A DNA stretch of 64,000 bases. Source: Herbaspirillum sp. DW155 (lineage in GTDB: Bacteria > Pseudomonadota > Gammaproteobacteria > Burkholderiales > Burkholderiaceae_D). The position numbers and the translations under genes are program-made. Positions 16,159 to 24,850 of the stretch are shown piece by piece (the stretch's first letter is position 1; each line of letters starts with the position of its first letter). The notes under the pieces are model-generated. The model searched no databases. It saw nothing but the letters and a program-made list of their open reading frames with translations, and was not told where the DNA came from. The stretch is from positions 1,798,001 through 1,862,000 of the forward strand of contig NZ_AP029028.1 of NCBI RefSeq assembly GCF_037076565.1, in the 5' to 3' direction.

Positions 16159-17511
16159 ATGGAGGCTGTACAAGGAAGTGCGCTACTGGTCTATGCACTG
16201 GTAGCGGTGATCGCACTGATCGTGCTGATCGCCAAATTCAAGATGAATCCCTTCATCGTGCTGATTGTGGTGTCGCTGGTGCTGGGCCTGGCGGTGGGCA
16301 TGCCGATGGGCAATATCGTCAAGGCCTTCGAGACCGGCGTGGGTGGTGCCCTGGGTCACATCGCGCTGGTGGTGGGTCTGGGTACCATGCTGGGCAAGAT
16401 GATGGCCGAGTCGGGCGGTGCCGAGCGCATCGCCAATACGATGATCCAGGCCTTCGGTGAAAAGAACGTGCACTGGGCCATGATGACGGTGGCCTTCATC
16501 GTCGGCCTGCCGGTGTTCTTCGAAGTCGGCTTCGTGCTGCTGGTGCCGATTGCCTTCAACGTCGCCAGACGCACCGGTACCAACATGGTGCTGGTCGGTA
16601 TCCCCATGGTGGCCGGCCTGTCGGTGGTGCACGGCCTGATCCCGCCGCACCCGGCCGCGCTGCTGGCGGTGACCGCCTATAGCGCCGACATCGGCCGCAC
16701 CATCCTGTATGCGTTGATCGTCGGTATTCCTACGGCCATCATTGCCGGCCCGATCTTCGGCAAGCTGATCTCCAGGGTGGTGATCCCCAATCCGGATAAT
16801 CCGCTGGTCTCGCAGTTCGTCGACGAGGGCAAGAAGGACCGTGAACTGCCGGGCTTCGGCATCACGCTCTTCACCATCCTGTTGCCGGTGGTGCTGATGT
16901 TGATCGGCAGCTGGGCCGACCTGTTCTTCGCGCCCAAGACCTTCGCCAATGATTTCCTGAGGCTGATCGGCAACTCCGTGATCGCCCTGCTGATCGCCAC
17001 GCTGGTGAGCTTCTGGACCTTCGGCCGCGCCCGTGGTTTCGGGGCCGACCAGATCCTGAAGTTCACCAACGAATGTCTGGCACCGATCGCCAGCATTACG
17101 CTGGTGGTGGGTGCGGGTGCGGGCTTCGGACGCATCCTGATGGATGGCGGCGTCTCCAAGGCCATCGTCGGCATCGCTACCGATGCGCATCTCTCGCCGC
17201 TGCTGCTGGGCTGGTTCGTGGCGGCGCTCATCCGCGTGGCGACGGGTTCGGCGACGGTGGCCATGACCACCGCCTGCGGCATCGTTGCCCCCATCGTCTC
17301 TACCGTGGGCGGCGTGCGCCCGGAACTGATGGTGCTGGCCACCGGCGCCGGTTCGCTGATCCTGTCGCACGTCAACGATGGCGGCTTCTGGCTGGTCAAG
17401 GAGTATTTCAACATGACCGTGCCGCAGACCTTCAAGACCTGGACCGTGATGGAAACCCTGGTCTCGGTGCTGGCGCTGCTGTTCACGCTGGCACTGGCCA
17501 CCGTGATCTGA
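16159..17511 (+). CDS. GntP-family sugar-acid/H+ symporter
   Basis: The 450-residue polytopic membrane protein has about 12 hydrophobic segments. Family blocks include GLPVFFEVGFVLLVPI, GLIPPHPAALLA and, near the C-terminus, SHVNDGGFWLVKEYF. GntP proteins import gluconate, idonate, fructuronate or related acids, and some import D-serine (DsdX). This is the uptake step for whatever the cluster degrades; gluconate-like specificity favours a sugar acid. The start ATG at 16159 follows GAAGAGGAGC. The 189-base gap from ridA has an AT-rich stretch (16023-16080) that may hold a separate promoter. Confidence 0.92.
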   Translation: MEAVQGSALLVYALVAVIALIVLIAKFKMNPFIVLIVVSLVLGLAVGMPMGNIVKAFETGVGGALGHIALVVGLGTMLGKMMAESGGAERIANTMIQAFGEKNVHWAMMTVAFIVGLPVFFEVGFVLLVPIAFNVARRTGTNMVLVGIPMVAGLSVVHGLIPPHPAALLAVTAYSADIGRTILYALIVGIPTAIIAGPIFGKLISRVVIPNPDNPLVSQFVDEGKKDRELPGFGITLFTILLPVVLMLIGSWADLFFAPKTFANDFLRLIGNSVIALLIATLVSFWTFGRARGFGADQILKFTNECLAPIASITLVVGAGAGFGRILMDGGVSKAIVGIATDAHLSPLLLGWFVAALIRVATGSATVAMTTACGIVAPIVSTVGGVRPELMVLATGAGSLILSHVNDGGFWLVKEYFNMTVPQTFKTWTVMETLVSVLALLFTLALATVI

Positions 17512-17540
17512 TGTTGCGCAGATCGCCCTGCTGAAAAATG

Positions 17541-17576
17541 AAAGGCTGTCCGGAGCGATCCGGACAGCCTTTCTTT
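17541..17576. terminator. Strong bidirectional terminator after the GntP gene
   Basis: A 13-bp perfect stem, 17541-17553 with 17560-17572 (AAAGGCTGTCCGG and its complement), is flanked by A- and T-rich tracts. It sits between converging genes and can serve both. Confidence 0.92.
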
Positions 17577-17607
17577 CTTGCTCAGGCGTAACGCCCGCGT
17601 GCTGTTC

Positions 17608-18132
17608 TCAGTTGCGCAAACGCGAATCGTCGAAGCGCGGATCCGGTCCGTTCTCGACCTTTTCCACGATGCCCTGGTCGTTGAAGTACACCGTCATCTG
17701 CGAATTCCAGACGCCGCTTTCCTTGAAGCCGTAGTTCCAGGCTTCAAAGGGAATGCGCGCATAGCGCGTCACTTCGGTGGGACGGCCGACCCAGCGCAGG
17801 ACGTCGAGCTTGGTGTCGAGCTTGGGGCGGATGGCGTGGAAATTCTGCAGGGTCCAGACTTGCTCATAGGAAATGAGGCGATGGTCCGCGCCGATGCGGG
17901 CCATGTACTGGTACTGACCGAAGGCGCCTGCCGCATATTCGAAGACCCGGCCGTTGCCGTCCGGATACACGTTGGTGGGCGCACCCAGGCGGGCCACCAC
18001 CTGGTCTTCAGGTTCGCCCGGCTGTACCGGTGGCTGCAGCAGGGAAGCGCAGCCCGACAGCGCGGCAGCGGCCAACAGGGCGGCAGCCAGCCTGGGACGG
18101 GCGGCTTGCATGAGGGAAGCGGGGGATTGCAT
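17608..18132 (-). CDS. Outer-membrane lipoprotein, BamE-like
   Basis: The 174-residue protein starts with a signal peptide and lipobox LSGC, so lipidation is predicted on C28. Asp is not at +2, which favours outer-membrane sorting. The mature part has PGEPEDQVVARLGAPTNVYPDGNGRVFEYAAG, the SmpA/OmlA-like helix-strand pattern of BamE proteins, and a second copy-like segment DTKLDVLRWVGRPTEVTRYA. BamE itself is usually near fur, so this is a paralogue or a related envelope lipoprotein, not the canonical gene. AGGAG precedes the ATG at 18132. It is convergent with the GntP gene. Confidence 0.75.
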   Translation of the reverse strand: MQSPASLMQAARPRLAAALLAAAALSGCASLLQPPVQPGEPEDQVVARLGAPTNVYPDGNGRVFEYAAGAFGQYQYMARIGADHRLISYEQVWTLQNFHAIRPKLDTKLDVLRWVGRPTEVTRYARIPFEAWNYGFKESGVWNSQMTVYFNDQGIVEKVENGPDPRFDDSRLRN

Positions 18133-18221
18133 GTCGACTCCTGGTTGGATTGTCATTCCGGCATTCTGTGGCAGCGGCGCCGCGTTATTGGCCGGCTGGC
18201 GGACGCGCTTGCTTGCCAATG

Positions 18222-18250
18222 TTGGTCGGAATGACTTTTTGCTATATAAT
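18222..18250 (+). promoter_or_regulatory. Sigma-70 promoter for rpsO
   Basis: TTGGTC (18222-18227), 17 bp and a perfect TATAAT (18245-18250) lie about 95 bases before the rpsO start. The resulting leader is long enough for the structured S15 autoregulatory site known in other bacteria. Confidence 0.85.
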
Positions 18251-18351
18251 TTCGCGTCCGGTCGGTTTGACCGGATTCTCATTTTTTGTTCACGGTATGC
18301 AGGGCAGGAATTTTCCGACGCTCCGCACACCGCTTGTGAAAGGTAAAAGCA

Positions 18352-18621
18352 ATGTCCATCGAAAAAGCAGCCAAGGCTGCCATTATCTCCGAAAACGCCC
18401 GCGGCACGAACGACACCGGTTCTCCGGAAGTGCAAGTGGCGCTGCTGACCGCACGTATCAACGACCTGAACGGCCACTTCAAGGCCCACGTCAAGGATCA
18501 CCACTCCCGTCGTGGCCTGATCAAGATGGTCAACCGTCGCAAGAGCCTGCTGTCCTACCTGAAGAACAAGGACGCTGACCGTTACCGCGCCCTGATCGAG
18601 AAACTCGGTCTGCGCAAGTAA
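18352..18621 (+). CDS. rpsO: 30S ribosomal protein S15
   Basis: The 89-residue protein matches S15 throughout, with [29 protein letters not shown] and the end [12 protein letters not shown]. It binds the central domain of 16S rRNA and is an early assembly protein of the small subunit. Length is that of the E. coli protein. The start follows GAAAGG. As in many proteobacteria it precedes pnp, but a strong terminator lies between them here, so co-transcription is limited to readthrough. Confidence 0.98.
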   Translation: MSIEKAAKAAIISENARGTNDTGSPEVQVALLTARINDLNGHFKAHVKDHHSRRGLIKMVNRRKSLLSYLKNKDADRYRALIEKLGLRK

Positions 18622-18669
18622 TTTGACTCCGCGTCTGGGTCTCGGGGTGTGCGCCTCGGACCACCACGA

Positions 18670-18707
18670 AATGCCTGCGTCACTCGTTGACGCGGGCATT
18701 TTGTTTT
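18670..18707 (+). terminator. Intrinsic terminator between rpsO and pnp
   Basis: A 13-bp stem with one G-U pair (18670-18682 with 18688-18700) closes a five-base loop and is followed by TTGTTTTTT. In E. coli the corresponding region is an attenuating terminator with RNase E sites. Confidence 0.9.
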
Positions 18708-18954
18708 TTGCGATTCCGCAAGCTCAGGCATAAGCCGGAGCGAGCGTCATCGCAAACGCCCCCCTCGGGCAGGAATGCATCATCGTTTCATCGCGGCAGG
18801 CTGTTTGTGTGATCAATGCCGCGTTCGTCGTGAGTGACCGGTTTCGCCGGCCACTGTGGTGAGGTGAACGACAGCGCCTGAAAATCTGTCGGCAAAAGGA
18901 AGCCGTGCACCGCGGACACAGTCGGGGCCGGCTCCATAAAAGAAAGGAAATACC
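18708..18954 (+). other. pnp leader region without a gene
   Basis: This 247-base stretch holds no convincing open reading frame. An internal hairpin is visible at 18833-18855, AGTGACCGG paired with CCGGCCACT with one mismatch around a TTTCG loop. In enterobacteria a pnp leader stem-loop is cut by RNase III and mediates autoregulation, so this hairpin is a candidate. No consensus promoter stands out. Confidence 0.5.
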
Positions 18955-21090
18955 GTGTTCAATAAAGTAACCAAGACCTTCCAGTACGGTCAGCATCAAG
19001 TGACCCTGGAAACCGGCGAAATCGCTCGCCAGGCTTCTGGCGCCGTGATGGTGTCGGTGGAAGACACCGTTATCCTGGCGACCGTCGTGGCCCGCAAGGA
19101 AGCCAAGCCCGGCCAGGACTTCTTCCCCCTGACCGTCGACTACATCGAAAAGACCTATGCAGCCGGCCGTATCCCCGGCGGTTTCTTCAAGCGTGAAGGC
19201 AAGCCTTCCGAAAAGGAAACCCTGACCTCGCGCCTGATCGATCGCCCGATCCGCCCGCTGTTCCCGGAAGGCTACCTCAACGAAGTGCAGGTGATCATCC
19301 ACGTGCTGTCGGTGAACCCGGAAATCGATCCGGACATCCCCGCCATGATCGGTGCGTCGGCTGCCCTGTCGCTGGCCGGCATCCCCTTCAACGGCCCCGT
19401 GGGCGCGGCCCGCGTCGGTTACATCGACGGCCAGTACGTGCTGAACCCGACCACTTCGCAACTGAAGTCCTCGCAGCTGGACCTGGTGGTGGCCGGTACC
19501 GAAACCGCCGTGCTGATGGTGGAATCCGAAGCCGATCAACTGTCCGAAGAAGTCATGCTGGGCGCCGTCGTGTTCGGTCATGAACAGTCCAAGGCCGTCA
19601 TCGAAGCCATCCACGCCCTGGTGCGTGACGGCGGCAAGCCGGAAGTCCAGTGGACCGCCCCGGCCAAGAACGAAGCCCTGATCGCGCGCGTGGCACAGCT
19701 GGCCGAAGGCCCGCTGCGCGAAGCCTACCAGACCAAGGACAAGCAGGCCCGTACCGAAAAGCTGAAGGCTGTCTCGGCCCAGGTCAACGAAGCCCTGGTC
19801 GCTGAAGCCGCTGCCAACAACGGCGTGGCTGCGGATGCTGCCGAAGTCGGTTCCATCCTCTTCGACCTGGAAGCCAAGATCGTGCGTTCGCAGATCCTGG
19901 AAGGCGAACCCCGCATCGACGGCCGGGACACCCGCACCGTGCGTCCGATCTCGATCCGTACCGGCGTGCTGCCGCGTACCCACGGCTCGGCCCTGTTCAC
20001 CCGTGGCGAAACGCAAGCCCTGGTCATCGCGACCCTGGGTACCGCACGCGACGAGCAGAAGATCGACGGCCTCCTGGGCGAATACTCCGACCGCTTCATG
20101 CTCCATTACAACATGCCTCCGTTCGCCACCGGCGAAACCGGTCGCGTGGGCACTCCGAAGCGCCGCGAAATCGGCCACGGCCGCCTGGCCAAGCGCGCGC
20201 TGATCGCTGCGCTGCCGGCCGCTGACGAGTTCAGCTACTCGGTGCGCCTGGTCTCGGAAATCACCGAGTCCAACGGTTCCTCCTCGATGGCATCGGTGTG
20301 CGGTGGCTGCCTGGCCCTGATGGACGCCGGCGTGCCGATGAAAGCCCACGTGGCCGGCATCGCCATGGGCCTCATCAAGGAAGGCAACAAGTTTGCCGTG
20401 CTGACCGACATCCTGGGCGATGAAGATCACCTGGGCGACATGGACTTCAAGGTGGCCGGTACTGCCAACGGCATTACCGCCCTGCAGATGGACATCAAGA
20501 TCCAGGGCATCACCAAGGAAATCATGCAGGTCGCGCTGGAGCAGGCCAAGGAAGGCCGCCACCACATCCTGGGCAAGATGCAGGAAGCCGTGCCGGCCGG
20601 CCGTGCCGAGCTGTCCGACTTCGCACCGCGTCTGATCACCATCAAGATCAATCCGGAAAAGATCCGTGACGTGATCGGCAAGGGCGGCGCCGTCATCCGC
20701 GCGCTGACCGAAGAAACCGGCACTCAGATCGACATCAGCGACGAAGGCGTGGTCACCATCGCCTCCGTGGATGCCTCGGCTGGTCAGGAAGCCAAGCGCC
20801 GCATCGAAGAGCTGACCGCTTCCGTGGAAGTGGGCAAGGTCTACGAAGGCACCGTCCTGAAGCTGCTGGACTTCGGCGCCATCGTCCAGGTCCTGCCGGG
20901 CAAGGATGGCCTGCTGCACATCAGCCAGATCGCCAACGAGCGCGTCAACGCCGTGGCCGACTACCTGAAGGAAGGCCAGCAAGTGCGCGTCAAGGTTCTG
21001 GAAACCGATGACCGCGGCCGCCTGAAGCTGTCGATGAAGGCTGCCCAGGCTGAAGAAGGCGACGCTGCCGCTGGGCAAGAAGCGCAGTAA
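18955..21090 (+). CDS. pnp: Polynucleotide phosphorylase
   Basis: The 711-residue cytosolic exoribonuclease carries out phosphorolytic 3'-to-5' RNA decay as a trimer and forms part of degradosome-like complexes. Two RNase PH-like domains occupy about residues 1-540, with [12 protein letters not shown] in the first and [16 protein letters not shown] in the catalytic second. A KH domain follows, with the GKGG loop at about residues 574-577, then an S1 domain from about residue 624 ([14 protein letters not shown]). The start codon is GTG at 18955 after AGAAAGGAAA. Length is normal. A strong terminator follows the stop. Confidence 0.98.
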   Translation: MFNKVTKTFQYGQHQVTLETGEIARQASGAVMVSVEDTVILATVVARKEAKPGQDFFPLTVDYIEKTYAAGRIPGGFFKREGKPSEKETLTSRLIDRPIRPLFPEGYLNEVQVIIHVLSVNPEIDPDIPAMIGASAALSLAGIPFNGPVGAARVGYIDGQYVLNPTTSQLKSSQLDLVVAGTETAVLMVESEADQLSEEVMLGAVVFGHEQSKAVIEAIHALVRDGGKPEVQWTAPAKNEALIARVAQLAEGPLREAYQTKDKQARTEKLKAVSAQVNEALVAEAAANNGVAADAAEVGSILFDLEAKIVRSQILEGEPRIDGRDTRTVRPISIRTGVLPRTHGSALFTRGETQALVIATLGTARDEQKIDGLLGEYSDRFMLHYNMPPFATGETGRVGTPKRREIGHGRLAKRALIAALPAADEFSYSVRLVSEITESNGSSSMASVCGGCLALMDAGVPMKAHVAGIAMGLIKEGNKFAVLTDILGDEDHLGDMDFKVAGTANGITALQMDIKIQGITKEIMQVALEQAKEGRHHILGKMQEAVPAGRAELSDFAPRLITIKINPEKIRDVIGKGGAVIRALTEETGTQIDISDEGVVTIASVDASAGQEAKRRIEELTASVEVGKVYEGTVLKLLDFGAIVQVLPGKDGLLHISQIANERVNAVADYLKEGQQVRVKVLETDDRGRLKLSMKAAQAEEGDAAAGQEAQ

Positions 21091-21116
21091 TCCTTCTGCC
21101 TGCACAGGCAACAAGG

Positions 21117-21156
21117 AAATCCCCCGTGCCGCAAGGCCGGGGGATTTTTTTTTTTA
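21117..21156 (+). terminator. Intrinsic terminator after pnp
   Basis: A 9-bp perfect stem, AAATCCCCC (21117-21125) with GGGGGATTT (21139-21147), continues into a run of more than ten T. Confidence 0.95.
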
Positions 21157-21401
21157 TGCGCGCAAGAGGATGCGGACAATCTGCCCAAGTGATTTCGAAC
21201 CAAAAGTATGCGATTCTGTCCGTCTGCTTTGAGGGACATCAAGGTTCCGGTGTGCCGCGCTCATCAGGGGAGGCGCGGTCATGCCTGCAGATAGACCTGC
21301 AGATCCGAATAGAGAGTAGGGGACAGCTGCGCCGCCAGGTCACAACGCCAAGTGACCGGCATGCGCGGACAGAACAACACGTTACTTTTGAAAGGAAGGC
21401 A
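21157..21401 (+). other. Intergenic region before the NADH dehydrogenase gene
   Basis: There is no credible gene in these 245 bases. A direct repeat of CCTGCAGAT (21284-21292 and 21296-21304, 12-bp period) is the only clear structure. The strong ribosome site AAAGGAAGG (21391-21399) belongs to the next gene. A promoter must be here but none matches consensus well. Confidence 0.45.
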
Positions 21402-22694
21402 ATGCCCCACGTCATCATCATCGGTTGCGGCTTCGGCGGTCTGGCCGCTGCGCGTGAACTGGCCCATGCCGATGTGCGCATCACCATGATCGATCGCAGC
21501 AATCACCACCTGTTCCAGCCCTTGCTGTACCAGGTCGCCACGGCCGGGCTGTCGGCCCCGGCCATCAGCGCACCGATCCGCGCCATCCTGGCGCAGCAGC
21601 GCAATCTCACCACGCTGATGGCCGCCGTGACCGGGATCGATACCGCCGGCAAATCCGTCACGTTGGAAGACGGCAGCGTGCTCGGCTATGACTACCTCAT
21701 CGTTGCCGCAGGCTCCACGCACAGCTACTTCGGCCACGATGAGTGGCGCACGCTGGCCCCCGGCCTGAAGACACTGGAAGACGCCTTCGAGATTCGCAAA
21801 CGCATCCTGATGGCCTTCGAACGCGCCGAGCGCGAGACCGATGCACGGCGCCGCCAGGAATGGCTGACTTTCACCGTCATCGGCGGTGGCGCCACCGGCG
21901 TGGAGATGGCCGGTACGCTGGTGGAAATTGCGCGGCATACCTTGTCGGGCGAATTCCGCAATATCGATCCGCATTCGGCGCGGGTGGTACTGGTGGAAGG
22001 TTCCGAGCGCGTGCTGGGAGCGTATCCGGAGGATCTGTCCGAGAAGGCGCGCGAACAGTTGCACAAGCTCGGCGTGGACGTGCGCACCGGCTGCCGTGTG
22101 GTGCACATTGACGAGACCTGCGTGCGCTATGCCAATTTCGATGGCGAGCAGAGCCTGGCTACGCGCACCGTGATCTGGTCGGCAGGTGTAGCGGCCTCGC
22201 CGCTGGGCAAGAAGCTGGGTGTACCGGTGGACCGTGCTGGTCGTGTACCGGTCACGCCGACGCTCTGTATCGGTGACCACGAGGAAGTGTTCGTGATCGG
22301 TGACCTGGCCGCCGCACAGTCGGAAGGCAAGCCGGTGCCGGGCGTGTCACCGGCGGCCAAGCAGATGGGGCGGGTGGCGGCGCGCAACATCAAGCATCAC
22401 ATTGCAGGGCGGGCAGCAGAGACCTTCGTCTACAAGGATTACGGATCGCTGGCCACCATCGGGCGCCGGGCTGCCATTGCGATGGTCGGCAAGCTCAAGT
22501 TCTCGGGCTATCCGGCGTGGTTGTTCTGGCTGTTCGTGCACGTGTATTTCCTGATCGGATTCCGCAACCGCATCATGGTGATGGCGGACTGGGCCTGGGC
22601 GTATTTCACCTTCAAGCGCAGTGCGCGGGTGATCTCGTCCACTGTACCGGTACAGTCCGGGCAGACGGCCTTGCGCAAGGAAGTGGCTGAGTAG
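21402..22694 (+). CDS. Type II NADH dehydrogenase (NDH-2-like FAD oxidoreductase)
   Basis: The 430-residue protein has two Rossmann sites, GCGFGG (8-13) for FAD and GGGATG (161-166) for NADH, plus the VFVIGDLAAA block that closes the FAD site and AAKQMGRVAARNI. The C-terminal part, with WLFWLFVHVYFLIGFRNR, gives the amphipathic or membrane anchor of NDH-2. It would pass electrons from NADH to quinone without pumping protons, an alternative to the complex I encoded 9 kb away. The ATG at 21402 follows AAAGGAAGG and opens directly on the FAD-binding strand, so longer upstream frames are rejected. Confidence 0.9.
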   Translation: MPHVIIIGCGFGGLAAARELAHADVRITMIDRSNHHLFQPLLYQVATAGLSAPAISAPIRAILAQQRNLTTLMAAVTGIDTAGKSVTLEDGSVLGYDYLIVAAGSTHSYFGHDEWRTLAPGLKTLEDAFEIRKRILMAFERAERETDARRRQEWLTFTVIGGGATGVEMAGTLVEIARHTLSGEFRNIDPHSARVVLVEGSERVLGAYPEDLSEKAREQLHKLGVDVRTGCRVVHIDETCVRYANFDGEQSLATRTVIWSAGVAASPLGKKLGVPVDRAGRVPVTPTLCIGDHEEVFVIGDLAAAQSEGKPVPGVSPAAKQMGRVAARNIKHHIAGRAAETFVYKDYGSLATIGRRAAIAMVGKLKFSGYPAWLFWLFVHVYFLIGFRNRIMVMADWAWAYFTFKRSARVISSTVPVQSGQTALRKEVAE

Positions 22695-22715
22695 GCGCTC
22701 TGTACGCATCAGCAA

Positions 22716-22755
22716 AAAGCCCTCGCTTCCGTGACCGGGAGCGAGGGCTTTGTTC
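22716..22755. terminator. Bidirectional terminator between NDH-2 and DUF2891 genes
   Basis: A 12-bp perfect stem, AAAGCCCTCGCT (22716-22727) with AGCGAGGGCTTT (22740-22751), is flanked by A- and T-rich sequence. The genes on both sides converge on it. Confidence 0.92.
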
Positions 22756-22784
22756 TTTCTTGTTGCTTTGCTGCGCGGTGTGGC

Positions 22785-23789
22785 TCAGTCCTCCAGGGCC
22801 AGCATGGCGTATGTGGCCAGCCAGTGACCGCCACTGTAGTGGCTGCCGACCACCTGGTCGATGGATGCGGCGATGTGGCGTTGGATGGCTGCCTCGATAG
22901 CGCTACGGGCGGCGTGTGCTGTAGGAAGGTGACGCAGCACATTCTTCATGCACCACGCGCGAGAAAGGTTCAGGCCGTCGAGGTGAGCCACCTTGGGATC
23001 GGTGGGGTCGGACACATGGGCCGGATGCATGAGCTGCGACACCTCGGCCACGCGCGGCAGATAGAGATCGAACCAGGCAGCGAAGGCATCGGGCGTCAGC
23101 ACCTTGCTCATCAACAGGGCTTCGGTCAGTGCGCCGGAGATGAATTCATCCCCGCCCGGTTCATAGTGGGCCGGGTAATCGGTGTCTTTGCCGTAGTGTT
23201 GCTGCGACCAGTCGACGATCACCGTCTCCAGTTCTGCGTCGTTGACGTGACGGGCATAGTCCAGCGCTAGTGCCAGCGAGAAGGCGGTGTTGAAGTGCGC
23301 ACCTACCCGGATCGGATAGCTCAGCTTGGAGAGGTAGTCGAGCAGGCGGCGGCGAATTTCGGTCGTCAGCGGCTTCATCGCCGCATGCCATCCGGCCGCA
23401 CGTGGATGAGCCGACATCAGCAGTTCCTGATCCAGCGCCAGCAGCCAGCCAAAGCCGTAGGGACGTTCGAAGGGCGCACGGTTGGGCGCGCGGAAATAAT
23501 CCGTCTCGCGTTCCATCAACTCAGGGGTGAAATGCTCGTCGAAGATTGCCGTGATCTGGTCTGCCACTGCCAGGGATGGATACTGGCGTAAGCAGCGCAG
23601 CAGCAGCCAGAACCCGTGCACCGCCGAGTGCCAGTCATAGCAGCCATAGAAGACCGGATGCATCGCGCGCGGCGAGAGCACGTCGCCGTCGTCGTTGAGC
23701 AGATGCATGATGTGGTTCGGATATTCCTGGCGCAGATAGGCCAGCGGCATGCGGGCAAATTCTTCTGCCCGTTCGAGGGTGAGTTGCAT
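22785..23789 (-). CDS. DUF2891 family protein
   Basis: The 334-residue soluble protein has the family blocks HPVFYGCYDWHSAVHGFW near residue 45 and FHTEL-type active-site-like His and Glu residues in DEHFTPELMERE, then SHYSGGHWLATYAMLALED at the C-terminus. An alpha/alpha-barrel similar to glycoside hydrolases or lyases is plausible from the HW- and YDWHS-type motifs, but no activity is established. The start at 23789 is preceded by AAGGAG on the minus strand. It is the last gene of the leftward 5-oxoproline cluster, 74 bases after DUF979, which suggests a role linked to that substrate. Confidence 0.85.
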   Translation of the reverse strand: MQLTLERAEEFARMPLAYLRQEYPNHIMHLLNDDGDVLSPRAMHPVFYGCYDWHSAVHGFWLLLRCLRQYPSLAVADQITAIFDEHFTPELMERETDYFRAPNRAPFERPYGFGWLLALDQELLMSAHPRAAGWHAAMKPLTTEIRRRLLDYLSKLSYPIRVGAHFNTAFSLALALDYARHVNDAELETVIVDWSQQHYGKDTDYPAHYEPGGDEFISGALTEALLMSKVLTPDAFAAWFDLYLPRVAEVSQLMHPAHVSDPTDPKVAHLDGLNLSRAWCMKNVLRHLPTAHAARSAIEAAIQRHIAASIDQVVGSHYSGGHWLATYAMLALED

Positions 23790-23818
23790 GGGGGACTCCT
23801 TGAAACAGTGTAAGGCGA

Positions 23819-23845
23819 CCTGACCAGACGCCATGTCCGGTCAGG
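23819..23845. repeat. Inverted repeat between DUF979 and DUF2891 genes
   Basis: CCTGACC (23819-23825) and GGTCAGG (23839-23845) form a 7-bp perfect stem around 13 bases. There is no T-run. It may adjust relative expression of the last gene of the cluster by RNA processing. Confidence 0.45.
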
Positions 23846-23863
23846 TCCGGCCTCCGTTGTGGA

Positions 23864-24850
23864 TCAGCGGAAGGCGAGGAAGTACATCAGGAACACGTTC
23901 ACCGTCAGCAGCGTCAGCGCGGTCGGGATCTGCACCTTGATGACCTGGTACTTGTTCTTCAGTTCCAGCAGCGCAGCGGGCACGATGTTGTAGTTGGCCG
24001 CCATCGGCGTCATCAGCGTACCGCAGTAGCCCGAGTACATGCCGATGGCCACCAGCGGCGCCGGATCAGCATGGTGTCCCACGATCAGGAAGGGCAGGGC
24101 GATGCCTGCACTCATGACGGGGAAGGCCGCGAAGGCATTGCCCATCACCATCGTGAACAGCGCCATGCCCACGCAGTAGATCACCACTACCAGGAAGCGA
24201 TTGTCCGGATTGACGAACAGGCTCACCACCTGCTGCACCGAGGTACCGGTCTTGGCGGCGACGAAGACGCCGCCCAGCATGGCCAGCATCAGCGGCAGGA
24301 TGGCGGCCCAGCCGATGGAGTCCACCAGGCGGCGCGACTGGCGCACTGCCTGCAGCGGCGTGCCGCGGGTGAGTACGCAACCGGCGATGAGCGCGCACAC
24401 GCAAGCCACGCACAGTGCGGCCAGGGTCAGTTGTTTCTGGTCCAGCAGCATCAGGCCGCCAATCGAGACGCCCTTGAGCAGCACGGTACAGGCCACTGTG
24501 ATGACCGGAATCAGCACGGCCGGGAAGAACAGCCAGTTGCCGAGCTTCCTGGAAGAGGCCACGCGCTCGTCATGCGTGGAGGTCGCGTAGCTGCCCATGG
24601 AGAGCATGCCGGTACCGGCGATGAGCGAGATGATGATGACGGTGCCGCCGATGATGCGGTGGGCCATGGACTTGCCCAGGTTTTCCACCAGCAGGTCGCC
24701 GAACAGGAACACGGCGCCGAAGAGGAACCAGAACAGCGCCGTGGGGAAGCGCTTGGGATTGCCCTTGTCGCGCAGGGTCATCACGGTCAGCATCATGACG
24801 ATGATGCCGATGAGGTAGTAGATGCGGTTGATCGAGATGAGCGTATTCAT
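23864..24850 (-). CDS. DUF979 membrane protein, probable permease subunit
   Basis: The 328-residue protein has about nine to ten hydrophobic helices and the conserved C-terminal block MYSGYCGTLMTPMAANYNIVP. DUF979 always pairs with DUF969, and together they resemble a split ion-transporter-type permease. In 5-oxoprolinase clusters the pair is the obvious candidate for 5-oxoproline uptake, which is inference from context. The ATG overlaps the TGA of the DUF969 gene by four bases (ATGA), so the two are translationally coupled and probably made in equal amounts. Inner membrane. Confidence 0.88.
   Translation of the reverse strand: MNTLISINRIYYLIGIIVMMLTVMTLRDKGNPKRFPTALFWFLFGAVFLFGDLLVENLGKSMAHRIIGGTVIIISLIAGTGMLSMGSYATSTHDERVASSRKLGNWLFFPAVLIPVITVACTVLLKGVSIGGLMLLDQKQLTLAALCVACVCALIAGCVLTRGTPLQAVRQSRRLVDSIGWAAILPLMLAMLGGVFVAAKTGTSVQQVVSLFVNPDNRFLVVVIYCVGMALFTMVMGNAFAAFPVMSAGIALPFLIVGHHADPAPLVAIGMYSGYCGTLMTPMAANYNIVPAALLELKNKYQVIKVQIPTALTLLTVNVFLMYFLAFR

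Noticed and set aside
18724-21114. A 796-codon open frame on the minus strand opposite pnp
   Set aside because: It is the complement of a conserved gene with strong GC third-position bias; the translated sequence is His/Gly/Asp-rich without any domain. Similar long antisense frames opposite nuoD, nuoF, nuoG, nuoL, nuoN and the liv fusion gene were rejected for the same reason.
21126-21401. Upstream extension of the NDH-2 frame
   Set aside because: It starts inside the pnp terminator. The ATG at 21402 has a strong ribosome site and opens with the FAD-binding strand.
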